Shown here piece after piece: positions 25,183 to 36,974 of a stretch of 64,000 nt of DNA (position 1 is the first letter of the stretch; each line of letters starts with the position of its first letter). The stretch lies in assembly GCF_001942625.1 (NCBI RefSeq), contig NZ_MLCL01000079.1, positions 1 through 64,000 on the forward strand, read 5' to 3'. The notes under the pieces are model-generated. The model made no database searches, had not been told where the DNA came from, and saw nothing but the letters and a program-made list of their open reading frames with translations. Both the position numbers and the translations under genes were made by a program. This DNA is from Mycobacterium syngnathidarum (lineage in GTDB: Bacteria; Actinomycetota; Actinomycetes; Mycobacteriales; Mycobacteriaceae).

Positions 25183-25926
25183 GTGCGAGCGCGATCCAAG
25201 CCACAACTGCCGGCGACGGTCGAGGAGACCGAAGATCCCAGCGCCGCTGCCAAGGTGCTCTCGGCCATCATCGAGCGCAGCTCACGTGTGCAGGCGCCCG
25301 CGGTCAAGGCATACGTCGACCGGTTGCGCAGCCACCAACCGGACGCCACCCCGGCCGAGATCGTGACCCGGCTCGAGAAGCACTATCTGGCCGCCGTGAT
25401 GGCCAGCGGTGCCGCGGTCGGCTCGGCGGCGGCGTTCCCGGGCATCGGAACCCTGGTCGCACTGTCGGCCGTGGCCGGCGAGACCGTCGTCTTCCTGGAA
25501 GCCACGTCGGTGTTCGTGCTGGCGGTCGCCGAAGTGCACGGCATCCCTGCCGACCACCGCGAACGGCGCCGTGCGCTGGTGCTTTCCGTCCTCGTCGGCG
25601 ACGACAGCAAGCGCGCGATCGCCGATCTGCTGGGCACCGGGCGAACCAGCGGCGCGTGGCTGTCCGACGGTGCGGCGACACTTCCGTTGCCCGCGGTCTC
25701 GCAGCTCAACTCCCGGCTGGTCAAGTACTTCGTCAAGCGGTATACGCTCAAGCGCGGTGCGATGGCTTTCGGCAAGATGCTGCCGGTGGGCATCGGCGCT
25801 GTCATCGGCGGTGTCGGCAACCGGCTGATGGGTAAGAAGATCGTCGCCAACGCCCGCCAGGCGTTCGGTGCGCCCCCGCCGCGGTGGCCTGCAACGTTGC
25901 ATGTGCTGCCGCCCGCCAAGTCATGA
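25183..25926 (+). CDS. Conserved membrane protein (Rv1249c-like)
   Basis: A 247-residue protein with a soluble N-terminal region (VEETEDPSAAAKVLSAIIERSSRVQAP) and a central hydrophobic part with MASGAAVGSAAAFPGIGTLVALSAVAGETVVFLEATSVFVLAVAEVHG, then MLPVGIGAVIGGVGNRLMGKKI near the C-terminus. The role is unknown. The GTG at 25183 is favoured because GGGAGG (25170-25175) sits seven bases upstream; an ATG at 25156 is in frame but lacks a ribosome site. TAGCCT at 25139-25144 is a likely -10. By position it is Rv1249c, next to kgd. Confidence 0.78.
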   Translation: MRARSKPQLPATVEETEDPSAAAKVLSAIIERSSRVQAPAVKAYVDRLRSHQPDATPAEIVTRLEKHYLAAVMASGAAVGSAAAFPGIGTLVALSAVAGETVVFLEATSVFVLAVAEVHGIPADHRERRRALVLSVLVGDDSKRAIADLLGTGRTSGAWLSDGAATLPLPAVSQLNSRLVKYFVKRYTLKRGAMAFGKMLPVGIGAVIGGVGNRLMGKKIVANARQAFGAPPPRWPATLHVLPPAKS

Positions 25927-25953
25927 GGCCCATGCCGACCTCCGGTAACGCCG

Positions 25954-25969
25954 AAAGGCGATAGCCTTT
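25954..25969 (+). terminator. Small hairpin before kgd
   Basis: AAAGGC (25954-25959) and GCCTTT (25964-25969) form a six-pair stem with a GATA loop. TAGCCT inside it (25962-25967) is also a possible -10 for kgd, about 100 bases before its start, so the element may be a terminator or part of the kgd promoter. Confidence 0.3.
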
Positions 25970-26069
25970 AGGCGGCGGTCGAGCGGGGTCAACCGCCCAC
26001 AGAAGAACACAAGCGGCAAGCCTGCATGTGACGGCGAGCCGGACACAAGAATCGAGGCGAGTGTCTGCC

Positions 26070-29768
<3,699 letters not shown>

Positions 29769-29780
29769 CCCGCCAGGCGA

Positions 29781-30542
29781 TCAGCAGGTCAGCACCTGCG
29801 GGCCGGATTCGGTGATCGCCACGGTGTTCTCGGTGTGGGCTGTGCGGGAGCCGTCGGCAGAGCGAATGGTCCAGCCGTCGCGGTCGTAGACCACACGGTT
29901 GGTGCCCGCGCAGAGCCACGGCTCGAGCGCCAGGGTCATTCCTGCCCGCAACTTCATGCCCCGACCGGGCTTGCCCCGGTTGGGGACATGCGGATCCTCG
30001 TGCATGGTCCGGCCCAGCCCGTGCCCACCGAACTCGAGGTTCACGGGGTAGCCGTAGTCGGCGGCCACCGCGCCGATCGCGGCCGAGATGTCGCCCAGCC
30101 GGTTACCCGGCCGCGCGGCGGCGGTTCCGGCTTCCAGCGCCTCCTCGGTGGCCCGCACGAGGCGCTCGTCGGCGGCCGCAGGCGTGCCGACGATGACGGT
30201 GCGGGCCGCGTCGGCGACCCAGCCGTCGATGGACACCGCGAAGTCCATGCTGAGTACGTCGCCGTCACGCAGCCGGTAGTCGTGCGGAAGACCGTGCAGC
30301 ACAGCGTCATTGACCGACAGGCAGATGACGTTGCGAAACGGCCCCTTGCCGAACGACGGGGCGTAGTCCCAATAGCAGGACTGCGCCCCGCGGCGCTTGA
30401 CCATGTCGCGGGCATGGTGTTCGAGGTCGAGCAGGTTGACGCCGACCTTGGCGAGCCCGCTCAAGGTGCCGAGCACCTCGGCCACGAACTGCCCGGTGAC
30501 CCGCATCTTGTCGATCTCGGCAGCGCTCTTCAGCTCGATCAT
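29781..30542 (-). CDS. map: Type I methionine aminopeptidase, extra copy
   Basis: A 253-residue metalloprotease that removes N-terminal methionine from nascent proteins. All metal and active-site residues of type I enzymes are present: His83, Asp100, Asp111, His174, Glu207 and Glu238, spaced as in E. coli MetAP. It lacks the N-terminal SH3-binding extension of some mycobacterial MetAPs. The ATG is preceded by GAGGAGG on the minus strand. It is divergent from a small XRE regulator with two palindromes between them, in the place where M. tuberculosis carries relBE. Mycobacteria usually have housekeeping copies elsewhere, so this is probably an additional, regulated one. Confidence 0.9.
   Translation of the reverse strand: MIELKSAAEIDKMRVTGQFVAEVLGTLSGLAKVGVNLLDLEHHARDMVKRRGAQSCYWDYAPSFGKGPFRNVICLSVNDAVLHGLPHDYRLRDGDVLSMDFAVSIDGWVADAARTVIVGTPAAADERLVRATEEALEAGTAAARPGNRLGDISAAIGAVAADYGYPVNLEFGGHGLGRTMHEDPHVPNRGKPGRGMKLRAGMTLALEPWLCAGTNRVVYDRDGWTIRSADGSRTAHTENTVAITESGPQVLTC
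29784..29799. terminator. Hairpin at the kgd/map convergent end
   Basis: GCAGGT (29784-29789), loop CAGC, ACCTGC (29794-29799): six perfect pairs directly inside the last codons of map, next to its stop. No T-run. Confidence 0.35.
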
Positions 30543-30555
30543 GCCCGTCCTCCTC

Positions 30556-30569
30556 GGTATTTAAATACC
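30556..30569. promoter_or_regulatory. Palindromic operator candidate 1 (map side)
   Basis: GGTATTTAAATACC is a perfect 14-base palindrome, strikingly AT-rich in this genome, 14 bases upstream of the map ATG. Confidence 0.65.
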
Positions 30570-30578
30570 AACACTAGC

Positions 30579-30592
30579 GGTATATAAATACC
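30579..30592. promoter_or_regulatory. Palindromic operator candidate 2 (xre side)
   Basis: GGTATATAAATACC repeats site 1 with one change and lies 23 bases away centre to centre. It ends five bases before the xre -10, in its spacer region. Confidence 0.6.
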
Positions 30593-30597
30593 GGCGC

Positions 30598-30603
30598 TAC
30601 CGT
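30598..30603 (+). promoter_or_regulatory. Leaderless -10 of the xre gene
   Basis: TACCGT ends six bases before the GTG at 30610. Confidence 0.5.
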
Positions 30604-30609
30604 GGTGAC

Positions 30610-30897
30610 GTGGTCCGAACGCCGCTCACCCCCGCCCAGATCGCCGCCGGCCGACGGCTTGGTGAGACCCTGCGCGCCGCCCGGGGCGACCGTTCGCTCG
30701 ACGACGTCGCCGAACGCGCCGGCATTTCACCGGAGACCCTGCGCAAGATCGAGACGGGCCGGCTGCCATCCCCCGCATTCGGCACCGTGGTCGGACTGAG
30801 TGCGGCCCTGGACATCCCACTGCAGACCCTGGCAGACGTGTGGCGGGACGCCGCCACAGCGGAGGCCGCCCTACGCGAGACCGCCGGTACCGCGTAA
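30610..30897 (+). CDS. XRE-family transcriptional regulator divergent from map
   Basis: A 95-residue Cro/CI-type regulator consisting of little more than one helix-turn-helix domain: GRRLGETLRAARGDRSLDDVAERAGISPETLRKIETGRLPSPAFGTVVGLSAALDIPLQTL. The recognition helix is SPETLRKIETG. There is no obvious ligand-binding domain. The GTG start is set by the -10 six bases upstream. It most likely binds the two 14-base palindromes between itself and map and represses both genes. The signal that would relieve repression is not evident. No toxin-like partner gene is present, so a toxin-antitoxin reading is not supported. Confidence 0.85.
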   Translation: MVRTPLTPAQIAAGRRLGETLRAARGDRSLDDVAERAGISPETLRKIETGRLPSPAFGTVVGLSAALDIPLQTLADVWRDAATAEAALRETAGTA

Positions 30898-30940
30898 CCT
30901 CGTAACTCAACACGTGTCGGACTACACGAGGGAGTGTTCT

Positions 30941-31765
30941 ATGGAGGGCTTCGCCGGAAAGGTCGCCGTTGTCACCGGCGCCGGCTCGGGCATCGGCCAG
31001 GCGCTGGCCATCGAGCTGGGACGGTCAGGCGCCAAATTGGCGATCAGCGACGTCGATACCGAGGGCCTGGCGGTCACGGAGGAACGCCTCAAGGCGATCG
31101 GCGCCGAAGTCAAAACCGACCGGCTCGACGTCACCGAGCGTGAGGCCTTCCTGCTCTACGCCGACGCGGTCAAGGAACACTTCGGCAAGGTCAACCAGAT
31201 CTACAACAACGCCGGCATCGCGTTCACCGGCGACGTCGAGATCAGCCAGTTCAAGGACATCGAGCGGGTGATGGACGTCGACTTCTGGGGCGTCGTCAAC
31301 GGCACCAAGGCCTTCCTGCCGCATCTGATCGAATCCGGCGACGGACACGTCGTCAACGTCTCCAGCCTGTTCGGCATCTTCTCGGTTCCGGGCCAGGCCG
31401 CCTACAACTCGGCCAAGTTCGCGGTACGCGGCTTCACCGAGGCCCTGCGCCAGGAAATGGCCGTGGCCAAGCACCCGGTCAAGGTGACGTGCGTTCACCC
31501 CGGCGGCATCAAGACGGCCATCGCACGCAATTCCACCGCCGCCGAAGGCCTGGACCAGAAGGCGCTCGCCGAGACCTTCGACCGCAAGCTCGCCAACACC
31601 ACCCCGCAGCGCGCCGCCAAGATCATCCTCGAAGCCGTGCGCAAGGACAGGGCGCGCGTGCTGGTCGGTGCCGACGCCAAGATCCTCGACATCCTCGTGC
31701 GGATCACCGGCTCGGGATACCAGAAGATGTTCGCTTCCGCGATGGGTCGGATGCTCCCGCGCTGA
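30941..31765 (+). CDS. Short-chain dehydrogenase/reductase
   Basis: A 274-residue classical SDR. The cofactor motif TGAGSGIG is at about 12-19, the structural NNAG at about 90-93, and the catalytic YxxxK in YNSAK near 157-161, with Ser in NVSSLFG before it. The aspartate after the second strand (SDVDTEG) favours NAD(H). The ATG at 30941 follows GAGGGAG (30928-30934) by six bases and opens at the conserved MEGFAGKVAVVTG. It corresponds to Rv1245c. The substrate is unknown; this branch handles lipid or steroid-like alcohols in some members. It converges on lpqZ. Confidence 0.9.
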   Translation: MEGFAGKVAVVTGAGSGIGQALAIELGRSGAKLAISDVDTEGLAVTEERLKAIGAEVKTDRLDVTEREAFLLYADAVKEHFGKVNQIYNNAGIAFTGDVEISQFKDIERVMDVDFWGVVNGTKAFLPHLIESGDGHVVNVSSLFGIFSVPGQAAYNSAKFAVRGFTEALRQEMAVAKHPVKVTCVHPGGIKTAIARNSTAAEGLDQKALAETFDRKLANTTPQRAAKIILEAVRKDRARVLVGADAKILDILVRITGSGYQKMFASAMGRMLPR

Positions 31766-31783
31766 CGCACGGGCCGGCGGGGG

Positions 31784-32626
31784 CTAGTGCCCCAGCGGGT
31801 TGGCCTCAAGGAACGCATCGGCCACTCCCCTGGGGTCCTTCCCTTCGGTGACCTGCCTGCGCATATCGGCCAGCGATCCGGTGTCGAGGACACCCGCGAT
31901 CTCGTTGAGCGCCAGGATCTGCCGCTCGTTGAGCGTGTTGCGGCGGTACAGCGGCACCACGTTCTCGCCCCGGATCAACGACGTCTCGTCGGCCAGCACA
32001 GTCAGGTCCGACGGGATGGCCGGGTCGGCCGTCGTCGACCACGCGGCATTGATCTTCCCCGCCCGCAATGCCGCGAACAGGGCCTCGTCATCGGGAAAGG
32101 CGACGGGGTTGGGCAGCGTGCACAGGCCGACCACCGTAGGCATCGTGGTGCCGGCCACCGCACCTGGACGGGCCTTGTCGCAATTGCGGCGCAGGTCGCT
32201 CAGATCAGTCCCGCCCCACGCCGCAGCCGTGGCCTCGGTGACCACCAGGGCGGGCTTGTCCTGCGCGGACATCGTGTAGTCACCGGCCGCGACGCCTTCC
32301 GGGAGCGCCGAGACCAGATCCCGGTAGACCTGCTCATCGGCGCGAGCCGTGGCGTCTGGATCGAGCGCCGTCAGAAACCGGCCGGTGAACCCGGGCTGTA
32401 CCGTCACCGAACCCGAATCCAGGACGCCGGGGACTCCATCGGTCTCGGTCACCACGGCCGGCGTTCCGTAGTAGCGCAGTGCCGCCGCATACAGATGGCC
32501 CAGCAGCACCGACTCGGGCGCCGGCCCGGCACCGACCGCAAGAGCCGGCGGGCCCGACCGGCCACCGCAACCTGCCAATACCGGCGCCACCAGCACCAGC
32601 AGTACCAACGCCAGGATGCGGCGCAT
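31784..32626 (-). CDS. lpqZ: Lipoprotein LpqZ, substrate-binding protein of the glycine betaine/OpuAC type
   Basis: A 280-residue lipoprotein with lipobox VLAGC (Cys near residue 20) after MRRILALVLLVLVAP. The mature part resembles quaternary-amine-binding proteins of ABC importers: ESVLLGHLYAAALRYYGTPAVV, VQPGFTGRFLTALDPDATARADEQVYRDLVSALPEGV and the DEALFAALRAGKINAAWSTTADPAI lobe. No permease or ATPase gene adjoins it, so the transport partner is elsewhere or absent. It begins eight bases after the malic enzyme stop, implying co-transcription. It matches Rv1244. Confidence 0.87.
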   Translation of the reverse strand: MRRILALVLLVLVAPVLAGCGGRSGPPALAVGAGPAPESVLLGHLYAAALRYYGTPAVVTETDGVPGVLDSGSVTVQPGFTGRFLTALDPDATARADEQVYRDLVSALPEGVAAGDYTMSAQDKPALVVTEATAAAWGGTDLSDLRRNCDKARPGAVAGTTMPTVVGLCTLPNPVAFPDDEALFAALRAGKINAAWSTTADPAIPSDLTVLADETSLIRGENVVPLYRRNTLNERQILALNEIAGVLDTGSLADMRRQVTEGKDPRGVADAFLEANPLGH

Positions 32627-32634
32627 CCGTGAAC

Positions 32635-33846
32635 TCAGGACTCTGCGGGGTCAACCGCCGCTGCGACCGCAGCCGCAACCGCGGGGCCCACCCGCGGATC
32701 CAGCGCGCTGGGCACGATGTGGTCGACCGACAGATCGTCGCCGACGACCGAGAAGATCGCCTCGGCCGCCGCCACCTTCATCTTCTCGCTGATCCGGCGG
32801 GCACCCGCATCGAGCGCACCGCGGAAAACCCCGGGGAAGGCCAGCACGTTGTTGATCTGATTCGGGAAGTCGCTGCGCCCGGTCGCCACGACCGCCGCGT
32901 ACTTGCGGGCGGCGTCCGGATGGATCTCGGGATCCGGGTTGGACAGCGCGAACACGATGCAGTCGGGCGCCATGGTCGCGATGAGCTCCTCGGGCACGAC
33001 ACCGGCCGACACCCCGAGGAAGACATCGGCGCCCTCGAGCGCCTCGGCCACACCCCCGGTGAGCTTGCGCGGGTTGGTGCGCCCGGCCAACTCCGCCTTG
33101 AAGGTGTTGAGGTTGTCCCGACCCGAGTGCACGATGCCCTGCGAGTCGAGCACGACGACATCGCTGATGCCCTTGTTCAGCAGGATGTTGGCGCAGGCCA
33201 CCCCGGCTGCACCGGCACCCGAGATCACCACACGCAGCGAATGGATGTCACGCTCGAGCACCTTGGTGGCGCCCAGCAGCGCGGCCAGCACCACGATCGC
33301 CGTGCCGTGCTGGTCGTCGTGCATGACCGGGCAATCCAGCGCCTCGATGACCCGGCGCTCGATCTCGAAGCAACGCGGGGCCGAGATGTCCTCGAGATTC
33401 ACCGCGCCGAATGTGGGACGCAGCCTGATCAGGGTTTCGACGATCTCGTCGGGGTCCTTGGTGTCCAGCACGATCGGGATCGAATTCAGCCCGCCGAAAG
33501 ACTTGAACAGCGCGCTCTTGCCCTCCATGACCGGCAGCGAGGCCGCCGGCCCGATATCGCCGAGACCCAGCACCGCGGTGCCGTCGCTGACCACCGCGAC
33601 AAGGCGGTTGGCCCACGTGTACTTGGCGGCGAGCGTGTGATCAGTGGCGATCGCGCGGCTCACCTGAGCAACGCCGGGGGTATAGGCGATCGACAGCGCA
33701 CGCTGGGTGTCCAGCGGCTCCTTCAACTCGACCGAGAGCTTTCCGCCTTCATGGGCATCGAAGATCTCGGCGTCTTCGATGACAACCTGCGGGGTGCGCT
33801 CCGTTGACGAGCGCTCGGACGAGGAGGCGACTGTACTTTCCGACAC
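32635..33846 (-). CDS. Malic enzyme, NAD(P)-dependent
   Basis: A 403-residue bacterial-type malic enzyme that decarboxylates malate to pyruvate. The malic domain includes LSIAYTPGVAQVSRAIA, with catalytic Tyr and Lys regions, then WANRLVAVVSDGTAVLGLGDIGP and the metal site CPVMHDDQHGTAIVVLAAL. The NAD(P)-binding domain has VISGAGAAGVACANILL. It lacks the phosphotransacetylase tail of MaeB, so it is the short form. The GTG is chosen because TACCCT on the minus strand (33858-33853) ends six bases before it. This location differs from mez of M. tuberculosis. It is divergent from corA and forms an operon with lpqZ. Confidence 0.9.
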   Translation of the reverse strand: MSESTVASSSERSSTERTPQVVIEDAEIFDAHEGGKLSVELKEPLDTQRALSIAYTPGVAQVSRAIATDHTLAAKYTWANRLVAVVSDGTAVLGLGDIGPAASLPVMEGKSALFKSFGGLNSIPIVLDTKDPDEIVETLIRLRPTFGAVNLEDISAPRCFEIERRVIEALDCPVMHDDQHGTAIVVLAALLGATKVLERDIHSLRVVISGAGAAGVACANILLNKGISDVVVLDSQGIVHSGRDNLNTFKAELAGRTNPRKLTGGVAEALEGADVFLGVSAGVVPEELIATMAPDCIVFALSNPDPEIHPDAARKYAAVVATGRSDFPNQINNVLAFPGVFRGALDAGARRISEKMKVAAAEAIFSVVGDDLSVDHIVPSALDPRVGPAVAAAVAAAVDPAES

Positions 33847-33852
33847 GGCGCA

Positions 33853-33858
33853 AGGGTA
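33853..33858 (-). promoter_or_regulatory. Leaderless -10 of the malic enzyme gene
   Basis: TACCCT on the minus strand ends six bases before the GTG at 33846, which selects that start over an upstream TTG. Confidence 0.5.
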
Positions 33859-33902
33859 CTTCAATGCCAATTCTCACCGGGCCGGGTTCCCCGCTGGTGA
33901 GC

Positions 33903-33918
33903 GTTACTTAACAGTAAC
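33903..33918. promoter_or_regulatory. Inverted repeat between malic enzyme gene and corA
   Basis: GTTACT-N4-AGTAAC is a perfect six-base inverted repeat. It lies just upstream of TAGCAT (33925-33930), a likely corA -10, and within 60 bases of the malic enzyme start, so it could serve either gene. Confidence 0.4.
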
Positions 33919-33980
33919 TGCGCGTAGCATTCGGTGTGCTGATCAGGTTGCGAGCCCACCGCGCAGGAAGGTCGGAGTCC

Positions 33981-35084
33981 ATGCCCTCATTCCGCGCCCT
34001 GCCACCGGCACTGCGGGCCTCCGCCAAGGCCCGGCCCCCGGAGCCCGACGCCAAGTCGATCCACGTTCCGGTGGCTCAGGCCATGGTTGATTGCGGGGTC
34101 TACAGCGGTGGCGACCGGTTGCGCGGCAAATACACCCACGCCGCGGCGCTGAACAAGGCCCGTGAACTACAGGCAGCGGGCGAGAAGGCGTTCGTCTGGA
34201 TCGGCCTGCACGAACCCGACGAATTCCAGATGCAGTCGGTCGCAGACGTTTTCGGCTTGCACGAGCTAGCGGTCGAGGACGCCGTGCACGCCCACCAGCG
34301 GCCCAAGCTGGAGCGCTACGACAAGACCCTGTTCCTGGTGCTCAAGACCGTGACCTACGTCGAGCACGAGTCGGTGGCCCTGGCCCGCGAGATCGTCGAG
34401 ACCGGCGAGATCATGATCTTCGTCGGACCGGATTTCGTGGTCACCGTCCGCCACGGCGAGCACGGCGGGCTGGCCGGCGTGCGCAAACGCCTCGAATCCT
34501 CGCCCGCCATCCTCAAACTCGGACCGTTCGCCGTGATGCACGCGATCGCCGACCATGTCGTGGACAGCTACCTCGACGTCACCGATCTGATGGAAACCGA
34601 CATCGACACGATGGAGGAGGACATCTTCTCCCCCCGCACCCGCACCAACATCGAGAGCATCTACCTGCTCAAGCGCGAGGTCGTCGAAATGCGCCGGGCC
34701 GTGGCGCCGTTGACACTCGCGCTGGCCCGGCTGCTGACCGACCACAACGACCTGATCTCGGTCGAGGTACGCAGGTACATGCGCGACGTGCACGACCACA
34801 ATGTGCAAGCCTCAGACCGGATCACCAGTTACGACGAGATGCTCAGCTCGCTGGTGCAGGCCGCGCTCGGCAAAGTCGCCATGCAGCAGAACGTGGACAT
34901 GCGCAAGATCTCGGCGTGGGTGGCGATCGCCGCTGTGCCGACAGCGATGGCAGGCATCTACGGAATGAACTTCGAGCACATGCCCGAATTGCAGTGGACC
35001 TGGGGCTATCCCGCCGTACTACTGGCCATGGCCACCATCTGCTTCATCCTGTACCGCACCTTCCGGCACAACGACTGGCTCTAG
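33981..35084 (+). CDS. corA: CorA-family magnesium/cobalt transporter
   Basis: A 367-residue CorA channel. The N-terminal two thirds are cytoplasmic, with VWIGLHEPDEFQMQSVADVFGLHELAVEDAVHAHQRPKLERYD, and a long helix around IDTMEEDIFS. The C-terminus has the first membrane segment ending in the signature YGMNF, the loop EHMPELQWTWGYP and the second segment. This is the usual pentameric Mg2+ uptake architecture. The ATG at 33981 has AGGAAGG and GGAG upstream; a GTG 15 codons earlier sits five bases after TAGCAT and is a possible leaderless alternative. It matches Rv1239c. Confidence 0.93.
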   Translation: MPSFRALPPALRASAKARPPEPDAKSIHVPVAQAMVDCGVYSGGDRLRGKYTHAAALNKARELQAAGEKAFVWIGLHEPDEFQMQSVADVFGLHELAVEDAVHAHQRPKLERYDKTLFLVLKTVTYVEHESVALAREIVETGEIMIFVGPDFVVTVRHGEHGGLAGVRKRLESSPAILKLGPFAVMHAIADHVVDSYLDVTDLMETDIDTMEEDIFSPRTRTNIESIYLLKREVVEMRRAVAPLTLALARLLTDHNDLISVEVRRYMRDVHDHNVQASDRITSYDEMLSSLVQAALGKVAMQQNVDMRKISAWVAIAAVPTAMAGIYGMNFEHMPELQWTWGYPAVLLAMATICFILYRTFRHNDWL

Positions 35085-35102
35085 CCCCGATCAGCTCGGG
35101 CT
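35083..35102. terminator. Hairpin between corA and the SUFU gene
   Basis: AGCCC-c-GA (35083-35090) pairs with TCGGGCT (35096-35102) with one bulged C. The corA stop codon overlaps the stem base and the SUFU stop lies in the loop. Weak, no T-run. Confidence 0.3.
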
Positions 35103-35702
35103 GGCGGCCCGTCTGGTCGGATCGAGCACGTCGACCCCGTCGGTCCGCCACGCCTCGCGCATCGCGTCGGCCCCTTTGAGCCGCACCCAGGCCGCCTCGG
35201 TGGCGGTGATCGGAGTGGCCGAGAGCACTGCCACCGCGGACAGCGGATCCGGCAGCTCGACCTCGCCGATGTCACTGGGGCCCAACAGAAATGCGCTGAA
35301 CGGTGCGGAATCGAACAACTGGGTCTCCAGATCGATGAGCGCGTCGGCCTCCAGCACCAGCCCCTCCACCGCGGGCGCCGCGGCCAGCACCGCCAGCGAC
35401 CGCGCCAGCCCGCCCGGGGTCGGCCCCCGCAGCGACAACACCACCTCGGCCCGGGGGCCGTGGATCGGATCCGATACCAACTCGGTCGGGTCGAACATGG
35501 GATGACGCGAACAGCCCAGCGTCACATAGTGATAGAGGTCCTGCCCGGCAGCGCCGGCGGCCAGGTCCGGACCGAACCGGAGCACGTCGATGCGCTCGGT
35601 CCCCAGGAAGGTGACGCTGGCGCTGACCGGTTCCGCGGTGATGCCGGCAGCGCCGAAGTGCTCGCCGACGTGGGCGCGAACGGCAGCCAGGACGTCGATC
35701 AC
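35091..35702 (-). CDS. Suppressor-of-fused (SUFU) domain protein
   Basis: A 203-residue cytosolic protein with a bacterial SUFU-like fold: [31 protein letters not shown] (about 38-68), [11 protein letters not shown] and [37 protein letters not shown]-type domains in bacteria are often predicted to be immunity or protein-binding modules; no toxin gene is seen nearby. Its GTG overlaps the sugC stop in GTGA, so it is translationally coupled to the trehalose importer operon, which I do not recall for M. tuberculosis. A role in transport is not implied by the domain. Confidence 0.75.
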   Translation of the reverse strand: MIDVLAAVRAHVGEHFGAAGITAEPVSASVTFLGTERIDVLRFGPDLAAGAAGQDLYHYVTLGCSRHPMFDPTELVSDPIHGPRAEVVLSLRGPTPGGLARSLAVLAAAPAVEGLVLEADALIDLETQLFDSAPFSAFLLGPSDIGEVELPDPLSAVAVLSATPITATEAAWVRLKGADAMREAWRTDGVDVLDPTRRAASPS

Positions 35703-36970
35703 TCTTCTGTCGGTTCTCCGGCCGCTGCGGCCGATTCGGTCGCGCCTTCGGGCTCGGGTTGCTCGGCTGGATCGGCTTCCTCGGCCACGGCGGGTTCGGT
35801 GCGGGTCAGATTCGCCCCGGTTTCCGCGTCGAAGATCACCAGTTTCGTCGTGTCGAACGCCAGTTGGATCTGCTGACCGGCCGCCACCGTGGATTCCGCC
35901 GACACCCGGGCCACGAATTCGTTGACACCCGCACCGGAATCGGCGGCCAACTCGGCGAGCTGTACCGCCTCGGCACCGACGCCCTCGATCGTGAAGTGCA
36001 CGTACTTGTCGGCACCGAGCGATTCGACGATGTCGGCACGCACCCCGAAGGTCAGCGCCCGGATACGGGCATACCCGTCGAGCAACGAGGCGTCCTCGAG
36101 CTGCTCGGGGCGGATCCCGACGATGATGTTGTCGGGCTTGGGTTGACGGGCCAACAGGTCATGCACCTGCTGGGTCAGCGTGACATCGCCGAACGGCAAC
36201 CGCACCCCGACATCGGTGAATGTCGCCGGGAAGAAATTCATCGCCGGTGACCCGATGAAGCCTGCCACGAACAGGTTCGCCGGGTTGTTGTACAGCTCGT
36301 CGGGCGTGCCGATCTGCTGAATCTCGCCCGCCAGCAACACCACAACTCGATCACCCAGCGTCATCGCCTCGGTCTGATCGTGCGTCACGTAGACCGTGGT
36401 GGTACCCAGCCGGCTCTGCAGCCGGGCGATCTCGGCGCGCATCTGCACGCGCAACTTGGCATCCAGGTTGCTCAGCGGTTCATCCATCAGAAATGCCTTG
36501 GGGCGCCGCACGATTGCCCGGCCCATAGCCACCCGCTGACGCTGCCCGCCCGACAACTGGGCCGGTTTGCGGTCGAGCAGTTCGGTCAGATCGAGGATCT
36601 TGGCCGTCTCTTCGACCTTCGCCGCGATCTCGTCCTTTTTCAGCTTGGCCAGGGTGAGCGGGAACGCGATGTTCTGGCGGACCGTCATGTGCGGGTACAG
36701 CGCATAGGACTGGAACACCATCGCGATATCGCGATCCTTGGGCGCCTTCTCGTTGACCCGCTCCCCACCGATGCGCAACTCGCCCGACGAGATGTCCTCA
36801 AGTCCGGCAATCATGTTCAGCGTGGTGGACTTTCCGCATCCCGACGGCCCCACCAAGATGATGAACTCGCCGTCAGCGATGGTCATCGAGAACTCTTTGA
36901 CCGCTGCCCTGCTACCGCCTGCGCCGTCGGGGTAACTCTTGGTGACCCGGTCCAACACGATTTCGGCCAT
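35699..36970 (-). CDS. sugC: Trehalose importer ATPase SugC
   Basis: A 423-residue ABC ATPase energising LpqY-SugAB. Walker [10 protein letters not shown] is at 41-49, the signature [16 protein letters not shown] near 135-150, Walker [14 protein letters not shown], and the switch histidine in [10 protein letters not shown]. After about residue 235 it has the MalK-type OB-fold regulatory domain, then an acidic Glu/Ala/Pro tail of roughly 30 residues ([18 protein letters not shown]) that makes it longer than the 393-residue M. tuberculosis protein. It is four bases downstream of sugB, and last of the importer genes before the SUFU gene. Confidence 0.95.
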   Translation of the reverse strand: MAEIVLDRVTKSYPDGAGGSRAAVKEFSMTIADGEFIILVGPSGCGKSTTLNMIAGLEDISSGELRIGGERVNEKAPKDRDIAMVFQSYALYPHMTVRQNIAFPLTLAKLKKDEIAAKVEETAKILDLTELLDRKPAQLSGGQRQRVAMGRAIVRRPKAFLMDEPLSNLDAKLRVQMRAEIARLQSRLGTTTVYVTHDQTEAMTLGDRVVVLLAGEIQQIGTPDELYNNPANLFVAGFIGSPAMNFFPATFTDVGVRLPFGDVTLTQQVHDLLARQPKPDNIIVGIRPEQLEDASLLDGYARIRALTFGVRADIVESLGADKYVHFTIEGVGAEAVQLAELAADSGAGVNEFVARVSAESTVAAGQQIQLAFDTTKLVIFDAETGANLTRTEPAVAEEADPAEQPEPEGATESAAAAGEPTEE

Positions 36971-36974
36971 CCAA

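Noticed and set aside
29781..30897. map/xre as a toxin-antitoxin system
   Set aside because: It sits where relBE is found in M. tuberculosis, but methionine aminopeptidase is not a known toxin and no small toxin ORF is present.
32479..33807. 442-codon open frame on the plus strand
   Set aside because: Antisense to the malic enzyme, which has unmistakable motifs; this frame has none.
33901..33981. Mg2+ riboswitch (M-box) before corA
   Set aside because: The space is about 80 bases or less from any likely start site and shows only one small inverted repeat; no M-box-like multi-stem architecture.
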